Source of the DNA: Coriobacteriales bacterium
Lineage (GTDB): Bacteria; Actinomycetota; Coriobacteriia; Coriobacteriales; UBA8131
Assembly (NCBI GenBank): GCA_031261765.1
Contig: JAISJA010000117.1
Span: 1 to 6,098, forward strand
Direction: 5' to 3'
Length of the DNA stretch: 6,098 nucleotides
Shown here: in pieces, positions 1 to 5,662 of the stretch
Position numbering within the stretch: the first letter of the stretch is position 1
Layout: each line of letters begins with the position of its first letter
Program-made: the position numbers and the translations under genes
The notes under the pieces: generated by a model
Seen by the model: the letters and a program-made list of their open reading frames with translations, nothing else
The model's database searches: none
What the model was told of the DNA's origin: nothing

Positions 1-1603
1 CATTGGATATCAGCCCCTTGTTAACCAGAAATTCGTGCGCCACCACCGACGGGTCCTTGCCGTCTTGCGACACCTCCGCGTTCATGGCCGCCATCTCGTC
101 GTTATCGCACGTGTTTATGAGCTTGTCCAGCACGGGTTTTATCTGCGGATACTTCTGCATGGTATCGTCGCGCACCACGGTGCCTATATTGTATGACGGG
201 AAGAAGCCCTTATCGTCCGTAAGCACCGTAAGACCTGACGTTGGAAGCGGCCCGTCTGTCGTATAGACTATTAACGCCTGCACGTCTCCGCGCGCGATCG
301 TCTCGTATTTCTGACCCTGGTTGTCTATGCTCTTCTCCTTGAATTTAAAACCATAGGCTGCCGATAAACCCGGATAACCGTCGGGCGTCTCCCAGAAGTT
401 GGCCTCTGCCCCAAGCGTCATTTGCGACGAATGCGGCACCAGGTCAGAGAAGGTGGTTATGTTATGTTCTTGTGCGAACTGCGTTGGTATGGCTATGGCA
501 TACGTGTCGTCGAAGCCGTAAAAGCAGCTCTCCCAGTCGAAATCGTATTGGTCCTTGTACGCCTGTTGTAGTTCTGGGAACATGCTGTCCTGGTACTTGT
601 CTGACCTGCCAAGCACCTGGTTCCAGGCCGTACCGCTATACTCAGGGTACATATCCACGTCGCCAGACTCAAGCGCTGGCATCAGCTGTGGCGTCATCTC
701 GAACTGTTGTAAGTTCACGGTTAGGTTCGTGTTGGCGTCAAGGTCTTGCTGCAATATGTTGCCCCATATCATCTGCTCGTTGTAGTCCTTGTACGCTACG
801 GTTATGGTTCCGCCGTCCTTTACCGGCTTGCCTGCGGCGCCGTCTTCCCCGCCCCCGAATATCCGCGATACCGGGACGGCTATGGCGACCACCAAGACTA
901 TGACAAGCGCGACCAACCCGCTGCGTTTAAGCGCGGTATGCTTCTTCTTACCGCCTTTCGACTTACGTTGGGCGTTGCGCTTGTACAATCGCTTCTCTAT
1001 AGCTCCCAATATAAGGTCCACGGCTATGGCAAGCGCGGCCATTAAGAACGCGCCGTCAAACACCAGGGCGTTGTTGTACGTCGTCATGCCGCGGAATATG
1101 GGCTCGCCAAGACCGCCCGCGCCAATGTAGGCCGCTATGCCGGCAAGCGCTATAGTCATAGTGACCATGTTGCGGAAGCCTGAGAATATGACCGGCATGG
1201 CAAGCGGCAGCTTTATACGCGCCAGTATCTGCGGCTTAGTGGACCCCATGCCGCGCGCCGCCTCTATTATGGCGGGGTCCACGTTCTTTATGCCAACGTG
1301 CGTGTTCTTAACCATGGGCAACAGGCCGTATGCCGTAAGCGCTATTATCGCCGTAGTGAAACCCGTGCCGGTAAACGGTATGAGAAGGCCAAGCATGGCA
1401 AGCGATGGAATCGTGTACAGGATATTTACTATCGTCAGCGTTGGTTTTGACGATCTTTCGAATTCAGATATAAGGATACCAAGCGCAAGACCCAGCACCG
1501 TTGCTATTATGATAGCGGTGAAGGATAATATCATGTGCTGAATGAACCAGTTGAGAAAGTCAGGGGCCCTCTCAACGAACTGTTCTACTATCTCCTCTAA
1601 CAT
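1..1603 (-). CDS. ABC transporter permease fused to an osmoprotectant-type substrate-binding domain (OpuF/OpuCB-CC-like), 3' end outside window
   Basis: The reading frame is open from an ATG at 1603-1601 for 534 codons and runs off the left edge. Residues 1-200 are a binding-protein-dependent permease with several hydrophobic helices and the EAAxxxG loop (E114-A-A-R-G-M-G120) that docks the ATPase. A very basic cytoplasmic stretch (about 205-226) is followed by one more membrane helix (about 228-246), which anchors a binding domain outside the cell from about residue 258. That domain has YPEYSGTAW (319-327) and YTTDGPL (447-453), close to the YPEYTGT and TDGR signatures of OpuBC/OpuCC/OsmF/EgtU-type proteins. 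Family knowledge: such fusions work with a separate ATPase to import betaine, choline, carnitine or, in EgtU, ergothioneine; the ATPase is not in this window. Substrate cannot be fixed from sequence, and Pro replaces the usual Arg in TDGR. No good Shine-Dalgarno precedes the ATG; a -10-like box nearby suggests a leaderless or near-leaderless mRNA. Confidence 0.9.
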   Translation of the reverse strand, partial: MLEEIVEQFVERAPDFLNWFIQHMILSFTAIIIATVLGLALGILISEFERSSKPTLTIVNILYTIPSLAMLGLLIPFTGTGFTTAIIALTAYGLLPMVKNTHVGIKNVDPAIIEAARGMGSTKPQILARIKLPLAMPVIFSGFRNMVTMTIALAGIAAYIGAGGLGEPIFRGMTTYNNALVFDGAFLMAALAIAVDLILGAIEKRLYKRNAQRKSKGGKKKHTALKRSGLVALVIVLVVAIAVPVSRIFGGGEDGAAGKPVKDGGTITVAYKDYNEQMIWGNILQQDLDANTNLTVNLQQFEMTPQLMPALESGDVDMYPEYSGTAWNQVLGRSDKYQDSMFPELQQAYKDQYDFDWESCFYGFDDTYAIAIPTQFAQEHNITTFSDLVPHSSQMTLGAEANFWETPDGYPGLSAAYGFKFKEKSIDNQGQKYETIARGDVQALIVYTTDGPLPTSGLTVLTDDKGFFPSYNIGTVVRDDTMQKYPQIKPVLDKLINTCDNDEMAAMNAEVSQDGKDPSVVAHEFLVNKGLISN

Positions 1604-1612
1604 CCTATACTT

Positions 1613-1618
1613 ATTGTA
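1613..1618 (-). promoter_or_regulatory. Possible -10 box for the transporter gene
   Basis: On the minus strand this reads TACAAT, a near-perfect -10 hexamer, 9 bases before the ATG at 1603. Transcription would then begin within a few bases of the start codon, which fits the lack of a ribosome binding site. No convincing -35 box lies 16-18 bases upstream (around 1635-1642), so the call is tentative. Confidence 0.35.
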
Positions 1619-1705
1619 ACACTGGAATATTTCTAGACTTTATATCCGCAAGCGTTCCAGGGCGCAATGGCGCTAAACGGTCATGCGATACGGTAAACTT
1701 ATGTT

Positions 1706-2458
1706 ATGGCAATAGGAAGGCACACACGCAAAGACAAGTGGCATTTCTCTGACACCGGCAACCGGTTTGACGGCAAGAAGCGCGGCCCCAGACCGCTTAG
1801 GAACGCGGCGCTGCCCGACTTCAAGCGCGGCGTCATACGGTGCAAACGTTGCGGCGCACGCGTCGTAAGCAATTTGGATAACTGCCCGTTTTGCGGAAAG
1901 CCGCTTAAACCCGTCTTCGCCCGATTCTGGTTCTGGCTTATCGTCATAATAATAGTCGCGGCCGCGACGTTCCTTATAGTGAAGATGAACCTGCCCACCG
2001 TGCCGGAGGAAACCGCTCAGGCTCCAACCGTCACGACACCGCAGGTAGTGGGAGGCACACAGTCCACGCCGATAAAAGGGCTCGTATTAGGCACGGCGGT
2101 CACCGCCAACAACATAGAGACGAGCGCGGACAGCGTGCAAACCGGTCCCGTTGCCAAAGACGGCACGCAACTTAGCATGGTGACGGTGACGTTCATGAAC
2201 AACGACAGCCAGAAAGACACTATATATTCCACGCAATGGCAATGCCAAAACGCTGCCGGCACGCGCTTCGACCCGTTCGTAGGCACCGCCGCAGACGGTA
2301 CGACCATAACAAGTAATTTCGAGACGTACGATCTACAACCCGGAGAGAAGTTCACCGGCAGGTTGTATTTCAAGACGAGCGATTTAGCGTTGGTGGTGTT
2401 CCAGCCGGGCGCACTGGCTTACAGCGAGGACATACTTGTTACGTGGAAATGTTCTTAA
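1706..2458 (+). CDS. Membrane-anchored zinc-ribbon protein with probable DUF4352-like extracytoplasmic domain
   Basis: A 250-residue protein with three parts. The basic N-terminus (1-45) leads into a four-cysteine zinc ribbon, CKRCG (C46, C49) and CPFCG (C60, C63). One transmembrane helix follows at about 73-93. A Thr/Pro-rich linker (about 95-122) leads to a beta-rich C-terminal domain (about 123-250) with two cysteines (C180, C249) that could form a disulphide. The strand pattern MVTVTFMNND and the later LQPGEKFTGRLYF resemble DUF4352/telokin-like immunoglobulin-fold domains common on Gram-positive surface proteins; that assignment is from memory of the pattern. The ribbon should be cytoplasmic and the C-terminal domain outside. 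Function is unknown. The ATG at 1706 lacks a clear Shine-Dalgarno; an ATG at 1701 is out of frame and closes quickly. The gene is divergent from the transporter and convergent with the response regulator. Confidence 0.8.
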   Translation: MAIGRHTRKDKWHFSDTGNRFDGKKRGPRPLRNAALPDFKRGVIRCKRCGARVVSNLDNCPFCGKPLKPVFARFWFWLIVIIIVAAATFLIVKMNLPTVPEETAQAPTVTTPQVVGGTQSTPIKGLVLGTAVTANNIETSADSVQTGPVAKDGTQLSMVTVTFMNNDSQKDTIYSTQWQCQNAAGTRFDPFVGTAADGTTITSNFETYDLQPGEKFTGRLYFKTSDLALVVFQPGALAYSEDILVTWKCS

Positions 2459-2459
2459 A

Positions 2460-2562
2460 CGTCGTCGTTATGGTTTTTGTATACTACGCTGTTGGCGTAT
2501 CATCCACACTTGCACTGTGATACCGTTTCACGCGCTGCGTATACAAAACCATAACGACGACG
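2460..2562. repeat. 103-bp element with about 24-bp terminal inverted repeats (MITE-like or convergent foldback)
   Basis: The left arm 2460-2484 and right arm 2539-2562 are reverse complements apart from one extra T in the left arm (five Ts at 2474-2478 against four As at 2545-2548). Both contain GTATAC at the inner end and a CGT/ACG trinucleotide run at the outer end. The 54-base interior has its own small hairpin, TACGC (2485-2489) with GCGTA (2495-2499). The element starts one base after the stop codon of the zinc-ribbon gene and lies in a convergent gap, so its transcript would fold from either direction and could block read-through or protect 3' ends. There is no T-tract after the stem as in a classic terminator, and no target-site duplication is evident. 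Confidence 0.75.
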
Positions 2563-2616
2563 ACGCGCTCCGATTATCGTTGCACGCCAGCGCGACCGGT
2601 TGGGTGATAATTTAAG

Positions 2617-3342
2617 TTAGTTCGTTACTTTAAAGCGGTAGCCGTAGCCGCGGACCGTCTCTATGAGGCCCGGGTCAAGCTTGGCCGCCTCAAGTTTATC
2701 GCGAAGGCGCTTAACGTGTGTGTCAACCGTCTTCGTCTCAACAAGGTATTCCCAACCCCAGGCGTCATGCAGAAGCTGGTCGCGCGATAGCACTTTCCCG
2801 GCATGGTGCATAAGCGTGGACAAAAGCTCGAACTCACGCGGCGTCAGGTCTATGGCTATGGGATCCTTGCGGCGCGTGTTCGTGTTGAAAGCGGCATGGC
2901 TGCCTTCGTCTAGCCGTATGCCGCTTACGTCTATGACTTCGTTGAAGTCGCTTTTCGCGTCATCTGGCAGAGTGGCACGTCGCAGTATGGCTTTAACGCG
3001 GGCTATGAGCTCACGCACGCCAAACGGCTTTGCCAGGTAGTCATCGCCGCCTATCTCCAGGCCCACGACCTTATCAAGCTCTGTATCGCGCGCGGACAAG
3101 AACAGCACCGGCACGTTGGTGACGGGCCTTATTCGGCGCACGACCTCATAGCCGTCCATGGTTGGCAACATGACGTCTAAGATGACCAAGTCGTACGTGT
3201 TGTTCTCTATAAGGTCCACGGCCTTGCCACCGTCGTCGGTGACTTCCACGTCGTAGCCTTCTTTCTTAAGGTTGTAACTAACGAACTCGGTTATCGATGC
3301 CTCGTCGTCAACGACTAGAATATGTGCAGATGTATCGGCCAT
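2617..3342 (-). CDS. OmpR/PhoB-family winged-helix response regulator
   Basis: A full-length 241-residue DNA-binding response regulator. The receiver domain (about 7-122) has the acidic pair D12-D13, the phosphoacceptor D56 in LVILDVMLP, the conserved S83 in FLSARD and K105 in DDYLAKPF. The effector domain (about 140-239) has the OmpR/PhoB winged-helix signatures LTPREFELL (166-174), LSRDQLL (185-191), the recognition-helix region VDTHVKRLRDKL (206-217) and RGYGYRF (231-237). It is expected to bind tandem direct repeats as a dimer after phosphorylation. No histidine kinase gene lies beside it: downstream is a convergent gene and upstream is divergent coaX, so it appears to be an orphan here, and the regulated process cannot be named. 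An AGGAG sequence (3349-3353) sits 6 bases before the ATG. A second ATG at 3347 is out of frame. Confidence 0.95.
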   Translation of the reverse strand: MADTSAHILVVDDEASITEFVSYNLKKEGYDVEVTDDGGKAVDLIENNTYDLVILDVMLPTMDGYEVVRRIRPVTNVPVLFLSARDTELDKVVGLEIGGDDYLAKPFGVRELIARVKAILRRATLPDDAKSDFNEVIDVSGIRLDEGSHAAFNTNTRRKDPIAIDLTPREFELLSTLMHHAGKVLSRDQLLHDAWGWEYLVETKTVDTHVKRLRDKLEAAKLDPGLIETVRGYGYRFKVTN

Positions 3343-3371
3343 GCCATGCTCCTAATATTGTCTATAGATAA

Positions 3372-3377
3372 TATAAT
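3372..3377 (+). promoter_or_regulatory. Possible -10 box for coaX
   Basis: TATAAT is a perfect -10 hexamer about 38 bases before the proposed coaX start. The region 17 bases upstream (3349-3354, CTCCTA) is a poor -35 box. The whole gap is AT-rich, so chance matches are likely. Confidence 0.3.
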
Positions 3378-3383
3378 GATACC

Positions 3384-3412
3384 ATTATGAAATAAGGATA
3401 GTATAAGGACAA
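3384..3412 (-). promoter_or_regulatory. Candidate sigma-70-type promoter of the response-regulator gene
   Basis: On the minus strand, TTGTCC (3412-3407) and CATAAT (3389-3384) are separated by exactly 17 bases, a good match to -35 and -10 spacing. Transcription would start near 3377, giving a leader of about 35 bases that contains the AGGAG ribosome binding site. The -35 box overlaps the coaX Shine-Dalgarno on the other strand. This is a consensus match only. Confidence 0.45.
3392..3409. promoter_or_regulatory. 7-4-7 direct repeat, possible OmpR/PhoB-type operator
   Basis: ATAAGGA occurs at 3392-3398 and again at 3403-3409, separated by TAGT. Two 7-bp direct repeats with an 11-bp period is the layout bound by PhoB/OmpR-family dimers. 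The repeat lies between the -35 and -10 boxes proposed for the adjacent response-regulator gene and just before coaX, so it could mediate autoregulation or control of coaX. The second copy also contains the coaX Shine-Dalgarno (AAGGA), so part of the match may be coincidental. Confidence 0.35.
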
Positions 3413-3418
3413 GATACG
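3405..3418 (+). promoter_or_regulatory. coaX: Shine-Dalgarno and ACG start codon of coaX
   Basis: AAGGA at 3405-3409 is followed by a 6-base spacer and ACG at 3416-3418. An in-frame TAA at 3404-3406 closes the frame just upstream, and no ATG, GTG or TTG lies between it and the conserved DIGNT motif. The first standard start is TTG at 3461, which would delete that motif. ACG gives M-L-L-A-L-D-I-G-N-T, the usual CoaX N-terminus. CTG at 3428 is the other option, but has no ribosome binding site at suitable spacing. Confidence 0.6.
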
Positions 3419-4210
3419 TTATTAGCACTGGACATAGGCAACACTGAGACCGTCTGCGGCTTGTATATAGCAGACGAACTTAAAGCGCGCTTGCGTATGA
3501 CCACTACGCCCGGGGCCACGCCGGACGACTTGCTTATAAAATTACGCGGCATGCTTGCTAAAAATAAGTTCGCGCCTGACGATATAGACGGTGCGATCAT
3601 CTCATCTGTCGTGCCGGAGCTTACGGACAGCTGGCGTAAGGCCGCGGCGACGATCGCGAACGCCGATGCGCTTATAGTCTCCAGTGAATGCTGCGACGGT
3701 TTGAAACTGAAATTCGATAACCCCGACGCGCTTGGAGCCGACCGCATAGCTGACGTAGTTGGCGCCATAGGGCTCTATGGCGTACCAGTAATAGTAATAG
3801 ACATGGGTACGGCAACGAACATAGAGGTTATAGACAAGCGCGGCGTATACGTTGGCGGTATCATAGCGCCCGGAATGGAGACGTCGGCTAACGCGTTGTT
3901 CAAGTCGGCGGCGCGTATAGGGCGCTTTGACATAGAGGCCAGCACCGGCGTCATAGGAAAAGACACTGCGCAGTCGGTACAAGCCGGTATAGTTGACGGT
4001 GAGGCCGACCGCATAGACGGTTTGGTAAAGCGCATATTCGACGAGCTAGGCTATCATGCTAGGGTAGTAGCTACTGGCGGTCTGGCACGTCATGTGGCCG
4101 ACTTGTCGCATACCATAGACGACGTAAACGACGACCTTACGCTGGAGGGGTTGCGCCGCATCTATTTACGCACCGTCATTCCCAGCTTGACTGGGAATCT
4201 CCCGCGGTAG
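3416..4210 (+). CDS. coaX: Type III pantothenate kinase
   Basis: CoaX phosphorylates pantothenate with ATP in the first committed step of coenzyme A synthesis, in the cytoplasm; the type III enzyme typically needs a monovalent cation and is not inhibited by CoA. Starting at ACG 3416 the protein has 264 residues, the usual family size. Visible motifs are the N-terminal phosphate loop DIGNT (6-10), GADRI (107-111, with the catalytic Asp at about 109), VIDMGTATN (127-135), GGIIAPGM (147-154) and the ATGG loop (219-222). These are the ASKHA-fold signatures of the family. The normal C-terminus would end soon after LEGLRRIYLRT. The last dozen residues (253-264) and the TAG stop instead come from a palindromic repeat at 4174-4255. 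Nearly all Ile codons are ATA; the single ATT lies in the repeat-derived tail. The gene is divergent from the response regulator and convergent with the radical SAM gene. Confidence 0.92.
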   Translation, partial: TLLALDIGNTETVCGLYIADELKARLRMTTTPGATPDDLLIKLRGMLAKNKFAPDDIDGAIISSVVPELTDSWRKAAATIANADALIVSSECCDGLKLKFDNPDALGADRIADVVGAIGLYGVPVIVIDMGTATNIEVIDKRGVYVGGIIAPGMETSANALFKSAARIGRFDIEASTGVIGKDTAQSVQAGIVDGEADRIDGLVKRIFDELGYHARVVATGGLARHVADLSHTIDDVNDDLTLEGLRRIYLRTVIPSLTGNLPR

Positions 4211-4255
4211 GTATACCGTTTGGGAGAGATCCCCGGGTCAAGCCCGAGGATGACG
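4174..4255. repeat. 82-bp foldback element with palindromic arms (GTCATYC family) at the coaX/radical SAM junction
   Basis: The ends are inverted copies: CGTCATTCCCAG begins at 4174, and the minus strand begins CGTCATCCTCGG at 4255. Each arm is itself a hairpin: TTCCCAG (4179-4185) with CTGGGAA (4191-4197), loop CTTGA, and 4229-4237 with 4243-4251, loop TCAAG, one mismatch. Between them CTCCC (4199-4203) pairs with GGGAG (4222-4226), and CGGTA (4205-4209) with TACCG (4214-4218). The element begins inside the coaX 3' end and finishes two bases before the last base of the radical SAM stop codon (4257-4259) on the other strand. It fills the convergent junction and may act as a two-way transcription barrier. 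A related element lies at 4643-4668. Confidence 0.8.
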
Positions 4256-4256
4256 T

Positions 4257-5648
4257 CTACAACTTCGACCAGTCTACCCCGGCTTCTGAGCCAGTTATGT
4301 TCCATGGCGGATACACGCGATGGCCGCGGCAGTCGGTAAGCTCGTATGAGCAAAACGGTATAAGCGCGCCGTTTGGCATCGTAGAGAACATGGAACACTC
4401 TTCCATACGTTCCAAGTCCATGGTATAAGCGTCCATGTAGTTCATGATGATTAACGATATGCCATCGCTTGTGGAGAGCCCCTTCTTCACACAGACGTCG
4501 TAGAACACCGAGCCCTGGGGCGAGTCAGGATTATATAGCGCCATGTACTCGTCTCGTGTAAGGTCGCGCGTCACGGGTATGAACGAAGCCGAATCGGCAC
4601 GCTCCTGCTCCGTCAAAAGCGCTGATTCGTCGTTTGCGTTTGGATTCCGGCTTTCGCCGGAATGACGAACTAAGAAGGTGCCAGTGTCACACATGGGATG
4701 GCTACACCCAAGCGGCCATATGTCGCTTGCTTTGACCATTCCGTTCGTCTGCTCTTCCAACATGAATATAACGTCGCCCATACCAAGCGGCACGACGCGC
4801 TTCGCGTCAAAGCGGCCGGACGTGAACGCCGGCTGCAACGCGACGCCCGCTATGACGTCGCTGTTATCGCAAGCGTATGATATAACGTCGCCTATCTGGT
4901 CGTCGTTAAGCCCACTGACTATAGTCATCGCAAGCACCACCTGTATACCAGCCTCACGGCAGTTCTGGACCGCCTTAAGCTTGTTGTCAAGTATGTCGGC
5001 GCCGCGTATCTGTTTGTACGCTTCGCGGTCGAAACCGTCAAACTGCAGGTATATACCAGTAAGGCCGGCGTCCACAAGACCGCGTAGATAGTCCGTGTCG
5101 CGCGAGATGACCACGCCGTTCGTGTTCACCTCTACGCCCCAGAAACCACGAGCGCGCACCCGGCGTATTATGTCGGCCAGGTCGCTGCGCACTGTTGGCT
5201 CGCCGCCCGTAAGCTGCACGCCTGTATCGGTACCGGCGGTCGTGGCTATGGCGTCTATGAAGTCGTCTATGCGCTCTAACGGCACGTCGCTGGTATCGCT
5301 CTCGGCGCTCATGAAGCACACCGGGCAATGTATGTTGCAGCGCTGCGTGACCTCTATCTCAACAAGCGTGGGTTTGCGTTGGTGGCGCTGGCATATGCCG
5401 CATCCCGTGGGGCACGGCTTAGCGCTTTTGTGTATAGCGTCGCGGTTTGGAGCCACCTTGGGAAACGCAAGCGACCGCATCCACTTGTAGTGCTCGGCGC
5501 TTGGCCATACCATCGTAGAGGTCTCTCCGTGCTCAGGGCACGTGCGGCTCATCCATACTTTACCGTCGTCGTCGGCGGTTATGTCTGCCGATAAGACCTT
5601 AAGGCATTCGGGGCACAGGGCCCGCGTCCTATGCAGGAGCTCGGACAT
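4257..5648 (-). CDS. Radical SAM enzyme of the COG1964 / tetraether-lipid-synthase (Tes)-like family
   Basis: A 463-residue iron-sulfur enzyme. The N-terminal metal site has C12, C15, C37 and H40 (CPEC and CPEHGE). A second cluster motif, CPTGCGIC, has C79, C83 and C86. The radical SAM core starts at about residue 93, with CNIHCPVC (C104, C108, C111) binding the SAM-cleaving [4Fe-4S] cluster, GGEPTVR (148-154) for SAM, and the later strand EVNTNG (173-178). The C-terminal part has CSHPMC (C315, C320) and C386, C418, C433 (PFCSYE) and C440, likely auxiliary-cluster ligands. This order matches archaeal Tes, which joins lipid tails, and related unassigned bacterial enzymes; the substrate here is unknown. 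Residues about 327-337 (RHSGESRNPN) are encoded by a palindromic repeat, giving an in-frame loop insertion between TFLV and FIPVTRDL. GGAAGGA 6 bases before ATG 5648 supports the start. The gene is coupled to an unrecognised upstream gene. Confidence 0.88.
   Translation of the reverse strand: MSELLHRTRALCPECLKVLSADITADDDGKVWMSRTCPEHGETSTMVWPSAEHYKWMRSLAFPKVAPNRDAIHKSAKPCPTGCGICQRHQRKPTLVEIEVTQRCNIHCPVCFMSAESDTSDVPLERIDDFIDAIATTAGTDTGVQLTGGEPTVRSDLADIIRRVRARGFWGVEVNTNGVVISRDTDYLRGLVDAGLTGIYLQFDGFDREAYKQIRGADILDNKLKAVQNCREAGIQVVLAMTIVSGLNDDQIGDVISYACDNSDVIAGVALQPAFTSGRFDAKRVVPLGMGDVIFMLEEQTNGMVKASDIWPLGCSHPMCDTGTFLVRHSGESRNPNANDESALLTEQERADSASFIPVTRDLTRDEYMALYNPDSPQGSVFYDVCVKKGLSTSDGISLIIMNYMDAYTMDLERMEECSMFSTMPNGALIPFCSYELTDCRGHRVYPPWNITGSEAGVDWSKL
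4643..4668 (-). repeat. Palindromic repeat inserted in frame within the radical SAM gene
   Basis: On the minus strand this begins GTCATTCCGGC and forms an 8-bp perfect stem, ATTCCGGC (4644-4651) with GCCGGAAT (4656-4663), around a TTTC loop. It is the same type as the arms at 4174-4255 (GTCATYC, hairpin, then GGNATC). In the gene's frame it encodes HSGESRNP, a peptide familiar from such repeats being read through in coding sequence. The surrounding low-complexity, Ala/Glu/Asp/Ser-rich residues up to about 355 look like a linker rather than core fold. Confidence 0.8.
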
Positions 5649-5654
5649 GTGTGG

Positions 5655-5661
5655 TCCTTCC
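5655..5661 (-). promoter_or_regulatory. Ribosome binding site of the radical SAM gene
   Basis: Minus-strand GGAAGGA lies 6 bases before the ATG at 5648 and 1 base after the TAG stop (5665-5663) of the upstream gene. A ribosome ending on that gene would already cover this site, so translational coupling within one operon is likely. It also fixes the radical SAM start. Confidence 0.7.
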
Positions 5662-5662
5662 T

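Noticed and set aside
472..1541. Several plus-strand open frames of 76-143 codons opposite the transporter gene.
   Set aside because: They are shadows of the minus-strand gene: they show low-complexity Arg/Ser/Pro-rich or reversed hydrophobic patterns with no recognisable domain.
2460..2562. Integron attC recombination site, suggested by GTTATGG (2467-2473) and CCATAAC (2549-2555) in a long inverted repeat.
   Set aside because: attC sites begin with RYYYAAC and end with GTTRRRY. Here the order is reversed on both strands, and there is no gene cassette or integrase in view.
2564..2594. A possible terminator for the response-regulator gene from CGCGCT (2564-2569) and AGCGCG (2589-2594).
   Set aside because: The stem is only 6 bp with a 19-base loop and no T-tract on the minus strand, so chance is likely.
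3387..3395. ATG at 3387 as an upstream start or leader peptide for coaX.
   Set aside because: It is followed after one codon by TAA and cannot encode a meaningful peptide.
3461..4210. coaX starting at TTG 3461.
   Set aside because: That start removes the DIGNT phosphate-binding motif encoded at 3431-3445, which is essential in this family and is present in frame just upstream.
4162..4398. Minus-strand open frame of 78 codons across the coaX/radical SAM junction.
   Set aside because: It is out of frame with the radical SAM gene and consists largely of translated palindromic repeat (for example VILGLDPGIS), a typical spurious product of such elements.
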